A stretch of DNA of 51,360 nt from Bacillus sp. ISL-18 (GTDB lineage: Bacteria > Bacillota > Bacilli > Bacillales > Cytobacillaceae): contig NZ_JAGGQG010000028.1 of assembly GCF_018613415.1 (NCBI RefSeq), positions 1-51,360 of the forward strand, written 5' to 3'. The position numbers and the translations under genes were made by a program. The first letter of the stretch is position 1. The number at the start of each line of letters is the position of its first letter. Below the pieces are notes generated by a model. The model was given only the letters and a program-made list of their open reading frames with translations, ran no database searches and had not been told where the DNA came from. Positions 44,822 through 51,360 of this stretch are shown in pieces.

Positions 44822-44920
44822 TTTTACAAAAATTTCTCTGAATCGTACCAAAGGTAAAAGATTTATATATCGAAATCTATTCCTATTTTGGAAATGGAGA
44901 TTGAATAGTAAATTAAGTGT

Positions 44921-44964
44921 AAAAAAGGAGCCAGTTTTGTTTCGTAAAACGAGGCTCCTTTTTT
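44921..44964. terminator. Bidirectional terminator after rlmH / regulator gene
   Basis: AAAAAAGGAGCC/GGCTCCTTTTTT with an inner GTTTT/AAAAC extension. It can serve rlmH on plus and the convergent regulator gene on minus. Confidence 0.85.
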
Positions 44965-45040
44965 CATTTAATTTAAATTTTTATTAATTTCATTATATTT
45001 TTGGATGCCTATTAAAATTCCTAAGCTAAAAGTGTTATGT

Positions 45041-46969
45041 TCAATCATCCATTAATGATAAAAGGCTATTTATAAACTCATCATAATTTTTAGATTTTAA
45101 TAGCAGATAGACATTTTCCGGTTCTGATAATATTTTGATAAAACTATCATAGATATCTCGAAAAATGCTTCGTTCATCCTTATTTAGGGCAATTAGCGCT
45201 ATAATTTGTATGGAATTGTTTCCCCAATTAACAGGCTTGTCATTTAGTACAATCGAAATAGCAGACTTTAATGCGTTCATATGCATCGAATGGGGCACCG
45301 CAACATTATTATTAAACGAAGTAGAAGACATGGTTTCCCTTTCGATTATATCGTCAATGGACCCTATTTCGATAAAGCCTAATTGCACCATCTTAACTCC
45401 AATGAACCGAATCATCTCAAACTCATCATTTAGGTAAATATTCTGTTGAAACAGGTGGGGGTCGAATAGGCTGATTAAATGATTTTTCAGCTTTATACGA
45501 CTTCGCCTTTTATTAATTTTTGTTATACTGTGCTGTATCGTTTGAATATCCTCATCTAAAATAAATGGATTAATACTAACTAATTCATAACCCATCAATT
45601 TTGGAATTTGAATGGTCGTTATAATTAGGTCAGTGTTTATTTGTTCCATTTCAATATCGACATCGGTAATGACTATGCTAATTTCAATTTGGTCTCCGAG
45701 AGAATGGTCAAGTCTTTTTAACATCGGAATATGCATATTGTAATACTCTGGGCAAATAACAGTGCAGGTAATTTTATTTTCCAGCGTTTTTTGACGTTCT
45801 AGAAAGGCACCGATGTGAAAAGCAATATAAGCAATCTCGTCCTCATTTATTTGTATGTGTTCCTTTTTTTGTATCTGATTCGAAATAAAAACTGCCAAAT
45901 CGTATATCAATGGATAGGACGATTTAATCTGTTTAGTCAATGGGTTTTTTGACAAATAATTATGCCTTGCTCTGTTGATTAAATTGCGAATATGTAGCGT
46001 AAATTTAATTAAAAATTCATCATCATAAATATCTACTAAATAATAATCTTTTACTTTTTGAATGATTTCATTTACTAAATTAATGTAGCGTTGCTCAATA
46101 TATTCATTGAGATTATCCTTATTAAGGCTGTCATAGCTCAGGATCGTAGTTTTACTAATTAAAAGAATCGTTAAGTAATAAAGCTCCGCTCCGTCAAAAG
46201 TTACACCAAAATTTGCTTTAATTAATTTGGCAATACCTGATGCTGCCTTATACTCCTTCGTTTTGGTCAATGTCTTTATGTTTTCCTCAGATACAGTACT
46301 GTGCTGATGTATACGTTTCGTTGCAATCACTATATGGAGCAAAATGTTGCCGATTGTGTACTCATTAACAAAAAGATCATAGGAGGCCAGTACTTTGATA
46401 AGCTCCTCCTTGAAGTCTTTTAAATTATAACCAAAAGCTGATTGAATACTGTCTACATGCAAAAATTGTTCCTTTGTTTCTTCATGAAAAATATGACTCA
46501 TGAGCTTCCGTTTATCTTTTTCCAAACCATTTAAAATAATTAAATCTCCGTTACGTTTGAAGGATAAGTTGAATTGCGCCAATAGACCTTTAGCCTTTTT
46601 TAAATCACCCTCAATAGTAGAGGTACTTACATAAATATCTTCACTCAGGTCAAATATATCCATACCCTCGGAATAGGTTATGGATTGCTTTAATAGATAA
46701 TAAAGCCGTTCAAGCGGTTTCAGTCCGTCAGGTGTTTCTTTCTGCTCCTCCTGCTGTTGCATCTCATAGTAAACACTCTCATTTAATCTATAGCCAAGAT
46801 TAGAGGACATAATCAAAACAGATGGAGAGGTGGTTTCATTTATTTCATTTACATATTTACGAATGCTTCGGCTGGACACAGAGAATTGCTTCGCCAAAAT
46901 ATCTGCCTTTACCCAATCATTCTTATTTAATAAAAATTGAATAACCGCTTTTTCTCTCTCCCTTTTCAT
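45041..46969 (-). CDS. LicR-type PRD-containing PTS transcriptional regulator
   Basis: A 642-residue activator of the BglG/LicR/MtlR group: N-terminal helix-turn-helix (residues 5-45, AKQFSVSSRSIRKYVNEI) and a second HTH-like part (about 90-150), two PTS regulation domains (about 190-400; histidines in LLHIVIATKR, LHIRNLINRA and AFHIGAFLER), a GatB/EIIB-like domain (about 410-495) and a C-terminal EIIA domain with VPHSMHM (His about 561). Such proteins sense PTS phosphorylation and activate the adjacent operon. It is divergent from the PTS genes, as expected. ATG follows TGGAGG. Confidence 0.9.
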   Translation of the reverse strand: MKREREKAVIQFLLNKNDWVKADILAKQFSVSSRSIRKYVNEINETTSPSVLIMSSNLGYRLNESVYYEMQQQEEQKETPDGLKPLERLYYLLKQSITYSEGMDIFDLSEDIYVSTSTIEGDLKKAKGLLAQFNLSFKRNGDLIILNGLEKDKRKLMSHIFHEETKEQFLHVDSIQSAFGYNLKDFKEELIKVLASYDLFVNEYTIGNILLHIVIATKRIHQHSTVSEENIKTLTKTKEYKAASGIAKLIKANFGVTFDGAELYYLTILLISKTTILSYDSLNKDNLNEYIEQRYINLVNEIIQKVKDYYLVDIYDDEFLIKFTLHIRNLINRARHNYLSKNPLTKQIKSSYPLIYDLAVFISNQIQKKEHIQINEDEIAYIAFHIGAFLERQKTLENKITCTVICPEYYNMHIPMLKRLDHSLGDQIEISIVITDVDIEMEQINTDLIITTIQIPKLMGYELVSINPFILDEDIQTIQHSITKINKRRSRIKLKNHLISLFDPHLFQQNIYLNDEFEMIRFIGVKMVQLGFIEIGSIDDIIERETMSSTSFNNNVAVPHSMHMNALKSAISIVLNDKPVNWGNNSIQIIALIALNKDERSIFRDIYDSFIKILSEPENVYLLLKSKNYDEFINSLLSLMDD

Positions 46970-47044
46970 GACTCAGAACCTCCAGAGCTTATTTATCGTT
47001 AGTTTTCCACTTTATAGTATAAAAAAACAAATAATAAAATTATA

Positions 47045-47080
47045 GTTGAAAAAGTTCCTACCCCTAGGAACTTTTTCAAC
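47045..47080. promoter_or_regulatory. 16-bp perfect inverted repeat in the PTS control region
   Basis: GTTGAAAAAGTTCCTA and its exact complement TAGGAACTTTTTCAAC are separated by CCCC, midway between the divergent regulator and EIIB genes. No T-run follows, so a terminator is unlikely. It is a candidate operator for the LicR-type protein, or an RNA hairpin in the leader. A clear sigma-A promoter was not identified. Confidence 0.7.
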
Positions 47081-47157
47081 TTGAGCGGAAAGATACTAAA
47101 GTAGGAGAATTACATCAGGAAGATTAATTCAATCTTACTTCATAGGAGGAATTTAAA

Positions 47158-47475
47158 ATGACTGAAAAAAATATCTTATTAATTTGTGGTGGCGGTGCTT
47201 CAAGTGGATTTATGGCTCAAAACATCCGAAAGGCAGCAAAAAAAAGAAATGTTGAACTAAACGTAATGGCAAGAAGTGAGTCTGAAGTAGATGAATATTT
47301 GAATGAAATTAATGCTCTGTTAATCGGACCGCATCTGCAATATATGGAGGAGGATTTAAAATTGAAGGTTAAACCTTATAACATTCCGGCTGTGGTCATC
47401 CCTCAGACTATTTATGGCCTTTTGGACGGAAACAAAGGTCTAGACCTTATTTTGGAACTGCTTGACGAAAAATAA
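47158..47475 (+). CDS. PTS lactose/cellobiose-type EIIB component
   Basis: A 105-residue EIIB that carries phosphate from EIIA to the incoming sugar on a cysteine. Phospho-Cys10 lies in ILLICGGGASSGFMAQ, the P-loop pattern of the family. GPHLQYMEED matches the second conserved segment. ATG follows TAGGAGG. It is first in the EIIB-EIIC-EIIA-GH1 operon, the same order as licBCA(H) of B. subtilis. Confidence 0.92.
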   Translation: MTEKNILLICGGGASSGFMAQNIRKAAKKRNVELNVMARSESEVDEYLNEINALLIGPHLQYMEEDLKLKVKPYNIPAVVIPQTIYGLLDGNKGLDLILELLDEK

Positions 47476-47494
47476 ATAGAATGGAGGTTATTCC

Positions 47495-48727
47495 ATGAAT
47501 ACGTTTATTAATTGGATGAACCAAAACTTTACGCCAAAAATGAATAAAATAACGAGAAATGTATGGGTTTCATCCATCCAGGATGCCCTCATGGCGATTC
47601 TGCCGTTGATTTTGGTTGGATCGCTGATTACACTGATTTCAATCCTGAATAATTACTTTTCGAAAATGCCTGATTTTTCACCAATCACGACCTTTTCATT
47701 CGGACTTATTAGTATTTTTGTTGCACTTTTAACTCCCTATTTCATTATGGAAAAAAAGAAAAAGAACGACAGAAAAATAATCTCGGGTTTAACAGGTGTT
47801 TCCTTGTTTTTAATGTTACTTATGCCTAAGCTCACAACGGATGGCGGGATTACCTTTACACTTGAGCGATTTGGTGGGAACGGCATGTTTGTTGCACTTA
47901 TCGTAGGTCTTCTCGTGGGTGCGGTAATGTTTCTATTCACCAAGGTATCCTTTTTTAAAAATTCCAGTTCTTTACCTGATTTTATCATTGTTTGGTTTGA
48001 TACAATTATACCGGTAACTCTCTTATTGCTTGTAGGATGGCTGTTCGCGTTCCAAATGCATATCGATTTGTATAATTTAATTTTAAAACTTTTCCAACCG
48101 CTTTCATTAATTGCGCAAAGCTTTGTTGGGTTTGTCTTAATCACATTCATTGGTATTTTCCTCTATTCATTCGGAATTAGCGCTTGGGTATTGTACCCAA
48201 TTATGTATCCCGTTTGGTTAGAAGGTATTCAAGCAAATACCAAAGCATTGGAACAGGGGCTACAGCCTCATAATATCCATACATTTGAATCCCTTATGGG
48301 CTGGGTATGGGTTGGCGGCATGGGAACAACACTTCCATTGGTGCTAATGATGTTATTTTTTGCAAAGTCTAATCAATTAAAAGCAATTAGTAAGGTAACG
48401 ATTACTCCAGCGATATTCAATATTAACGAACCTGTCATTTTTGGTGCTCCAGTAGCATTTAACCCAATATTAATGATTCCAATGTGGTTAAATGGACTGA
48501 TTATTCCGGCTATAACTTACATTGTTTTGAGTTTAGGATGGGTTACAATTCCTGCAAAACTATTACAGCTATGGTATTTGCCTGTTGGGATTTCTACCTT
48601 TCTGGTTAACTCAGACTTAAGAGGATTACTATTATTAGTTGTAATAATAGTAGTATCATGGTTGATTTGGTTCCCGTTCTTTAAGGTTTATGACCTACAA
48701 TTGTTTAAAAAGGAACAGGAAGAATAG
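47495..48727 (+). CDS. PTS lactose/cellobiose-type EIIC permease
   Basis: A 410-residue membrane permease with about ten hydrophobic segments. The family sugar-binding motif INEPVIFGAPVAFNPILMIP lies near residue 310, and the N-terminus (KITRNVWVSSIQDALMAILP) is typical. It transports and phosphorylates beta-glucosides such as cellobiose with EIIB and EIIA; the precise sugar is not known. ATG follows GGAGG, 19 bases after EIIB. It is slightly shorter than many family members (about 420-450). Confidence 0.92.
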   Translation: MNTFINWMNQNFTPKMNKITRNVWVSSIQDALMAILPLILVGSLITLISILNNYFSKMPDFSPITTFSFGLISIFVALLTPYFIMEKKKKNDRKIISGLTGVSLFLMLLMPKLTTDGGITFTLERFGGNGMFVALIVGLLVGAVMFLFTKVSFFKNSSSLPDFIIVWFDTIIPVTLLLLVGWLFAFQMHIDLYNLILKLFQPLSLIAQSFVGFVLITFIGIFLYSFGISAWVLYPIMYPVWLEGIQANTKALEQGLQPHNIHTFESLMGWVWVGGMGTTLPLVLMMLFFAKSNQLKAISKVTITPAIFNINEPVIFGAPVAFNPILMIPMWLNGLIIPAITYIVLSLGWVTIPAKLLQLWYLPVGISTFLVNSDLRGLLLLVVIIVVSWLIWFPFFKVYDLQLFKKEQEE

Positions 48728-48750
48728 AACTAAAAGTGGAGGATTATATA

Positions 48751-49107
48751 ATGAACGACAACAGCTTGAGAGACAATGATATGACTGAAGTATCTATGAT
48801 CATAATCATGAATGCCGGAGATGCAAGATTGATTATAAAGGAAGCACTAGATTATGTTGCAGGTTGTGATTTTGAAATGGCCAAAGAGAAGCTAACAGAA
48901 GCAAAAAAGAAAATCACTGCTGCTCACTCTGCCCAGACAGAAACTATACAGGGAGAAGCACGTGGTGAGAAGGTTGTATTCTCCCTCTTGTTTGCCCATG
49001 CTCAAGACACATTAATGACAATAATGAGTGAGTGGAATACAGCTAATCATATTGTCCGTTTATTTGAAGTGTACGATCAACGTTTGAGAAAGCTTGAAGA
49101 AAGATAG
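48751..49107 (+). CDS. PTS lactose/cellobiose-type EIIA component
   Basis: A 118-residue all-helical EIIA. The likely phospho-histidine is His83 in FAHAQDTLMT, with GDARLIIKEAL near the start and AHSAQTE in the middle, both family motifs. ATG 48751 follows GGAGG; a GTG overlapping that site is excluded. It hands phosphate from HPr to EIIB. Confidence 0.9.
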   Translation: MNDNSLRDNDMTEVSMIIIMNAGDARLIIKEALDYVAGCDFEMAKEKLTEAKKKITAAHSAQTETIQGEARGEKVVFSLLFAHAQDTLMTIMSEWNTANHIVRLFEVYDQRLRKLEER

Positions 49108-49114
49108 TTACTAT

Positions 49115-49145
49115 GGAAAATGCCAGGTATAGTCTGGCATTTTCC
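49115..49145 (+). other. Hairpin between EIIA and GH1 genes
   Basis: GGAAAATGCCAG/CTGGCATTTTCC, a 12-bp perfect stem with a 7-base loop, sits 8 bases after the EIIA stop and ends 3 bases before the AGGAGG of the next gene. The T-run is only TTT, so partial termination, mRNA processing or stabilisation is possible. Confidence 0.6.
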
Positions 49146-49162
49146 TTTAGGAGGAAAGGATC

Positions 49163-50584
49163 ATGAAATATAAAGATTCTATAGCATTTCCGGAGGATTT
49201 TTTCTGGGCAGCCGCGACGGCAGCTTACCAGTTTGAAGGTGCCCATTTGGAGGATGGCAAATCTTTATCCATTGTTGATAAGAATATCAATCCTAATTAT
49301 GCCGATACAAGTGTTACATCAAATCATTATCATAAGTTCAAAGAGGATGTAGCACTCATGAAAGAGCTAGGAATGAAGGCCTACCGCTTTTCAATCTCAT
49401 GGCCTCGTATTTTGCCAAATGGCCGTGGAGAGGTGAATGAAAAGGGAGTTAATTTTTATAAAAGGCTTATAAATGAATTACGGGAGAATGGGATTGAACC
49501 ATTAGTAACCATCTACCACTTTGATTTACCTGTTTGCCTTCAAGAAAAATACGGAGGTTGGTCTTCCAGAAAGATTATTGACGAGTTTGCCTACTTTTGT
49601 AAGGTTTTGTTTGAGCAATTTGGTGAAGAGGTCAAATACTGGTTTACGATTAACGAACAAAGCAATATGTTTCTTCTGCCATATTTGATGGAATTTAATA
49701 AAGAATCGCCTTTGGAAAAGCAAAAATATGAAATGAATCATATTATGACACTTGCACATGCAAAGGCCATTCACTTGTGCCGGGAAATGATTCCTAATGC
49801 GAAGATTGGACCAGCCATTGGGCTTTCACCAAATTATCCAGAGACTTGCAGACCTGAAGATGTCCAAGCAGCCCGTGAAGCCGATGATTTCCGAACCTAT
49901 TTGTTTACCGATTTATATATGCATGGCAAGTATCGGGATAATGTTTGGAGATACATGGAGGAAAACGGTGTAACGCCCACTATCGAGGATGGAGATATGG
50001 AACTTCTTCAATCGGCAAAGCCTGACTTTTTAGGAATTAATTATTACCAAAGCAGGGTTGTAAAATTTGCTCCAGAAACGATGGAGAATAAAGATATGAG
50101 TATCAATATGAATGGTAAAAAAGGTGAGACTGAGTTTGAAGTGGTTCCGGGTATTTACCAGGGAAGTTCAAACCCATATGTAGAAAAAACAGATTGGGAT
50201 TGGGAAATCGATGCAATTGGACTTCGTACACTGTTGAATGAATTGAATGATCGTTATCAAATTCCAATCATTATTACAGAAAATGGCATTGGTGCCGTTG
50301 ATTTGTTAACAGAGGATGAAAAAGTACATGATCAGTACCGAATAGATTATCTGAAAATACACCTTGAACAGTGCCGTTTAGCCATCGGCGATGGTGTCCA
50401 ATTATTTGGTTATTGCCCATGGTCGTACATGGATTTATTAAGCACAACCAGCGGATTTAGAAAACGATATGGATTTGTCTACGTTAATAGAACTGATGAT
50501 GACAATATGGATCTACGAAGAATCAAAAAAGATAGTTTTTATTGGTATCAAGAGGTTATTCACTCCAATGGACAAAAGCTCTAA
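49163..50584 (+). CDS. 6-phospho-beta-glucosidase, glycoside hydrolase family 1
   Basis: A 473-residue GH1 (beta/alpha)8 enzyme that splits the phosphorylated disaccharide delivered by the PTS. Signature FFWAAATAAYQFEGA (13-27), acid/base Glu165 (FTINEQ) and nucleophile Glu373 (IIITENG). Unlike B. subtilis licH, which is GH4, this operon uses a GH1 enzyme. ATG follows AGGAGG. It is last in the operon; phospho-sugar specificity is inferred from context. Confidence 0.92.
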   Translation: MKYKDSIAFPEDFFWAAATAAYQFEGAHLEDGKSLSIVDKNINPNYADTSVTSNHYHKFKEDVALMKELGMKAYRFSISWPRILPNGRGEVNEKGVNFYKRLINELRENGIEPLVTIYHFDLPVCLQEKYGGWSSRKIIDEFAYFCKVLFEQFGEEVKYWFTINEQSNMFLLPYLMEFNKESPLEKQKYEMNHIMTLAHAKAIHLCREMIPNAKIGPAIGLSPNYPETCRPEDVQAAREADDFRTYLFTDLYMHGKYRDNVWRYMEENGVTPTIEDGDMELLQSAKPDFLGINYYQSRVVKFAPETMENKDMSINMNGKKGETEFEVVPGIYQGSSNPYVEKTDWDWEIDAIGLRTLLNELNDRYQIPIIITENGIGAVDLLTEDEKVHDQYRIDYLKIHLEQCRLAIGDGVQLFGYCPWSYMDLLSTTSGFRKRYGFVYVNRTDDDNMDLRRIKKDSFYWYQEVIHSNGQKL

Positions 50585-50697
50585 AGGAATATGAGGAATT
50601 GGATATGGTAGAAAAGACATTTATAGTTATTCGGAATAAAACTGTACTGAATTTTAGGGAGTTCAGTCTTGAAGTACAAATATAAATAAGTATATGG

Positions 50698-50740
50698 AAA
50701 AGGTATGCGAGATTGTGAATATTTTGCATACCTTTTTGTT
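50698..50740 (+). terminator. PTS operon terminator
   Basis: AAAAGGTATGC (50698-50708) pairs with GCATACCTTTT (50726-50736) around a 17-base loop, then TGTTG. The stem has 11 perfect pairs. Confidence 0.85.
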
Positions 50741-50784
50741 GTTCTATCAAAGGTTTATATCCATCAATTGTAGCCTTGTTATAG

Positions 50785-50952
50785 CCTATTTTTATAAGTG
50801 AAAAATCATCAACTATTGATGCTGCTGAAATAGTACGTCTGCACTATGCACGTGGTGAAATTTCATTTGAAAAATTTCAAACCATTTTAAGAGATATGAG
50901 GGGAACTGCAACAGGTCTTTTTAATGAAAATACCGATTTTATGGTATTCTAG
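50785..50952 (+). pseudogene. SHOCT-domain gene remnant
   Basis: A 55-codon open stretch ending in TAG reads PIFISEKSSTIDAAEIVRLH followed by YARGEISFEKFQTILRDM, a good match to the short C-terminal SHOCT helix motif (often membrane- or oligomerisation-linked). There is no start codon or ribosome binding site in this frame, and an in-frame stop precedes it, so it looks like the tail of a degraded gene. The surrounding 50585-51028 stretch otherwise shows only the PTS terminator. Confidence 0.55.
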
Positions 50953-51028
50953 TCTTTGGTATTTGGAAATACATGAATTCCTTTATATTATGTATTTTTG
51001 CAAAAAGCTGCAGGTTAAACAGGTGCTG

Positions 51029-51056
51029 TGAACCTTACCACAAATAGAGGCAGTTT
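51029..51056 (+). repeat. Putative att site, right copy of the rlmH end
   Basis: TGAACCTTACCACAAATAG plus AGGCAGTTT repeats 44794-44821 with one change (T to C). The copy still reads Glu-Pro-Tyr-His-Lys-stop, but the bases before it are unrelated to rlmH. Confidence 0.75.
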
Positions 51057-51065
51057 AATAATCGG

Positions 51066-51360
51066 ACAAGGAAAAGCAAAAAAGTCAAGATCGTGTCTGA
51101 AGTCGAGCCAACATTGGACAAGGCAAAGCCAAAAGAGCGAGGTTGTGTTTAAAGTCGAACCAACTTCGGACAAGGCAAAGGCAAAAGAGCGAGGTTGGGT
51201 CCGAAGACGAACCAACTTCGGACAAGGAAGAGCCAAAAGAGCGAGGTTGTGTCTGAAGACGAAGCAACTTCAGACCAGGAAGAGCCAAAAGAGCGAGGTT
51301 GTGTCCGAAGATGAACCAATTTCAGACAAGGCAAAGGCAAAAGAGTGAGGTTGTGTCCGA
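51066..51360. repeat. 52-bp tandem repeat array (continues past the window)
   Basis: The marker AAAAGAGCGAGGTTG-like segment begins at 51131, 51183, 51235, 51287 and 51339, giving a period of exactly 52; a diverged first unit starts near 51079. Each unit contains an inverted pair such as GTCCGAAG and CTTCGGAC. The array is non-coding: a single open frame crosses it only because the unit carries no stop in any of the three plus-strand frames. Confidence 0.9.

Larger units (their letters stand above)
44822..51056. mobile_element. Putative SCC-like cassette bounded by rlmH-end direct repeats
   Basis: The segment between the two rlmH-end repeats carries a LicR-type regulator, a PTS operon with a GH1 enzyme, and a SHOCT-domain remnant: accessory sugar genes downstream of a block of core genes. 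No ccr-type serine recombinase or other integrase is visible inside, so it would be a non-autonomous cassette or part of a larger composite extending beyond the window. Boundaries rest only on the repeats. Confidence 0.5.

Noticed and set aside
44793..44987. Open frame overlapping the end of rlmH
   Set aside because: It spans the att repeat and the bidirectional terminator in another frame and has no family resemblance.
46970..47157. CcpA (cre) site in the PTS control region
   Set aside because: TTGAGCGGAAAGATA only loosely resembles cre and lacks the conserved CG-centred symmetry.
51028..51348. 106-codon open frame at the right end
   Set aside because: It reads through the 52-bp tandem array. 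Since 52 is not a multiple of three, the peptide cycles through all frames of the unit, so it is not a real repeat protein.
51066..51360. CRISPR array
   Set aside because: Units are directly joined with no unique spacers of constant length, and no cas gene is in view.

Overview
The window is the replication-origin region of a Bacillaceae chromosome (Bacillus or Neobacillus-like). Gene order, AGGAGG-type ribosome binding sites, sporulation genes (yyaC, spoIIIJ) and near-identity of DnaA, PurA, RpsF and SsbA to remembered Bacillus subtilis sequences all support this. The species cannot be fixed from the sequence alone.

Layout. (1) 1-9533, mostly minus strand: the 5' end of a 16S rRNA gene with its promoter, then gyrA, gyrB, remB, recF, yaaA, dnaN and dnaA, the classic dnaA-to-rrnO block read backwards. 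(2) oriC is bipartite. One part lies between dnaA and dnaN (7988-8186) and holds a DnaA box, a GC block, DnaA-trios and an AT-rich unwinding element. The other lies upstream of dnaA (about 9754-10017) and is a DnaA-box cluster. (3) 10018-20157, plus strand: two families of palindromic repeats, then rpmH, rnpA, yidC, jag, mnmE, mnmG, rsmG, noc, soj and spo0J. A perfect parS lies inside spo0J. (4) 20336-28955: a DUF554 membrane protein, yyaC, an MscS channel, yyzM, a molybdopterin oxidoreductase, ychF, the rpsF-ssbA-rpsR operon and yybS. (5) 28978-34406: gdpP, rplI, dnaC helicase and purA. (6) 34532-35058: a truncated tRNA-Lys copy and intact tRNA-Lys, -Glu, -Asp and -Phe. (7) 35428-44812: a LysM/G5/M23 endopeptidase, the walRK-walH-walI-walJ-htrC locus, a small CxxH/CxxC protein (yyzF) and rlmH. 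(8) 44813-51056: a likely accessory segment with a LicR-type PTS regulator, a divergent EIIB-EIIC-EIIA operon with a GH1 phospho-beta-glucosidase, and a SHOCT-domain remnant. (9) 51057-51360: a 52-bp tandem repeat running off the window.

Main discovery candidate. The last codons of rlmH plus the bases just after its stop (44794-44821) recur about 6.2 kb downstream (51029-51056) with 27 of 28 bases identical. The single difference is synonymous (His CAT to CAC). This is the arrangement made by SCC-type cassettes of staphylococci at the 3' end of rlmH/orfX. It suggests that the sugar-PTS cluster is an SCC-like cassette, or what remains of one, in a Bacillaceae host. No recombinase gene is visible between the repeats. 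The right-hand copy abuts the 52-bp minisatellite.

Other notable signals are a same-orientation DnaA-box cluster in yyzF-rlmH, a second one in jag-mnmE, a perfect parS inside walK, a palindromic parS-like variant between rpsF and ssbA, a 29-bp duplication of the tRNA-Lys 5' half, and a 16-bp perfect inverted repeat in the PTS control region.
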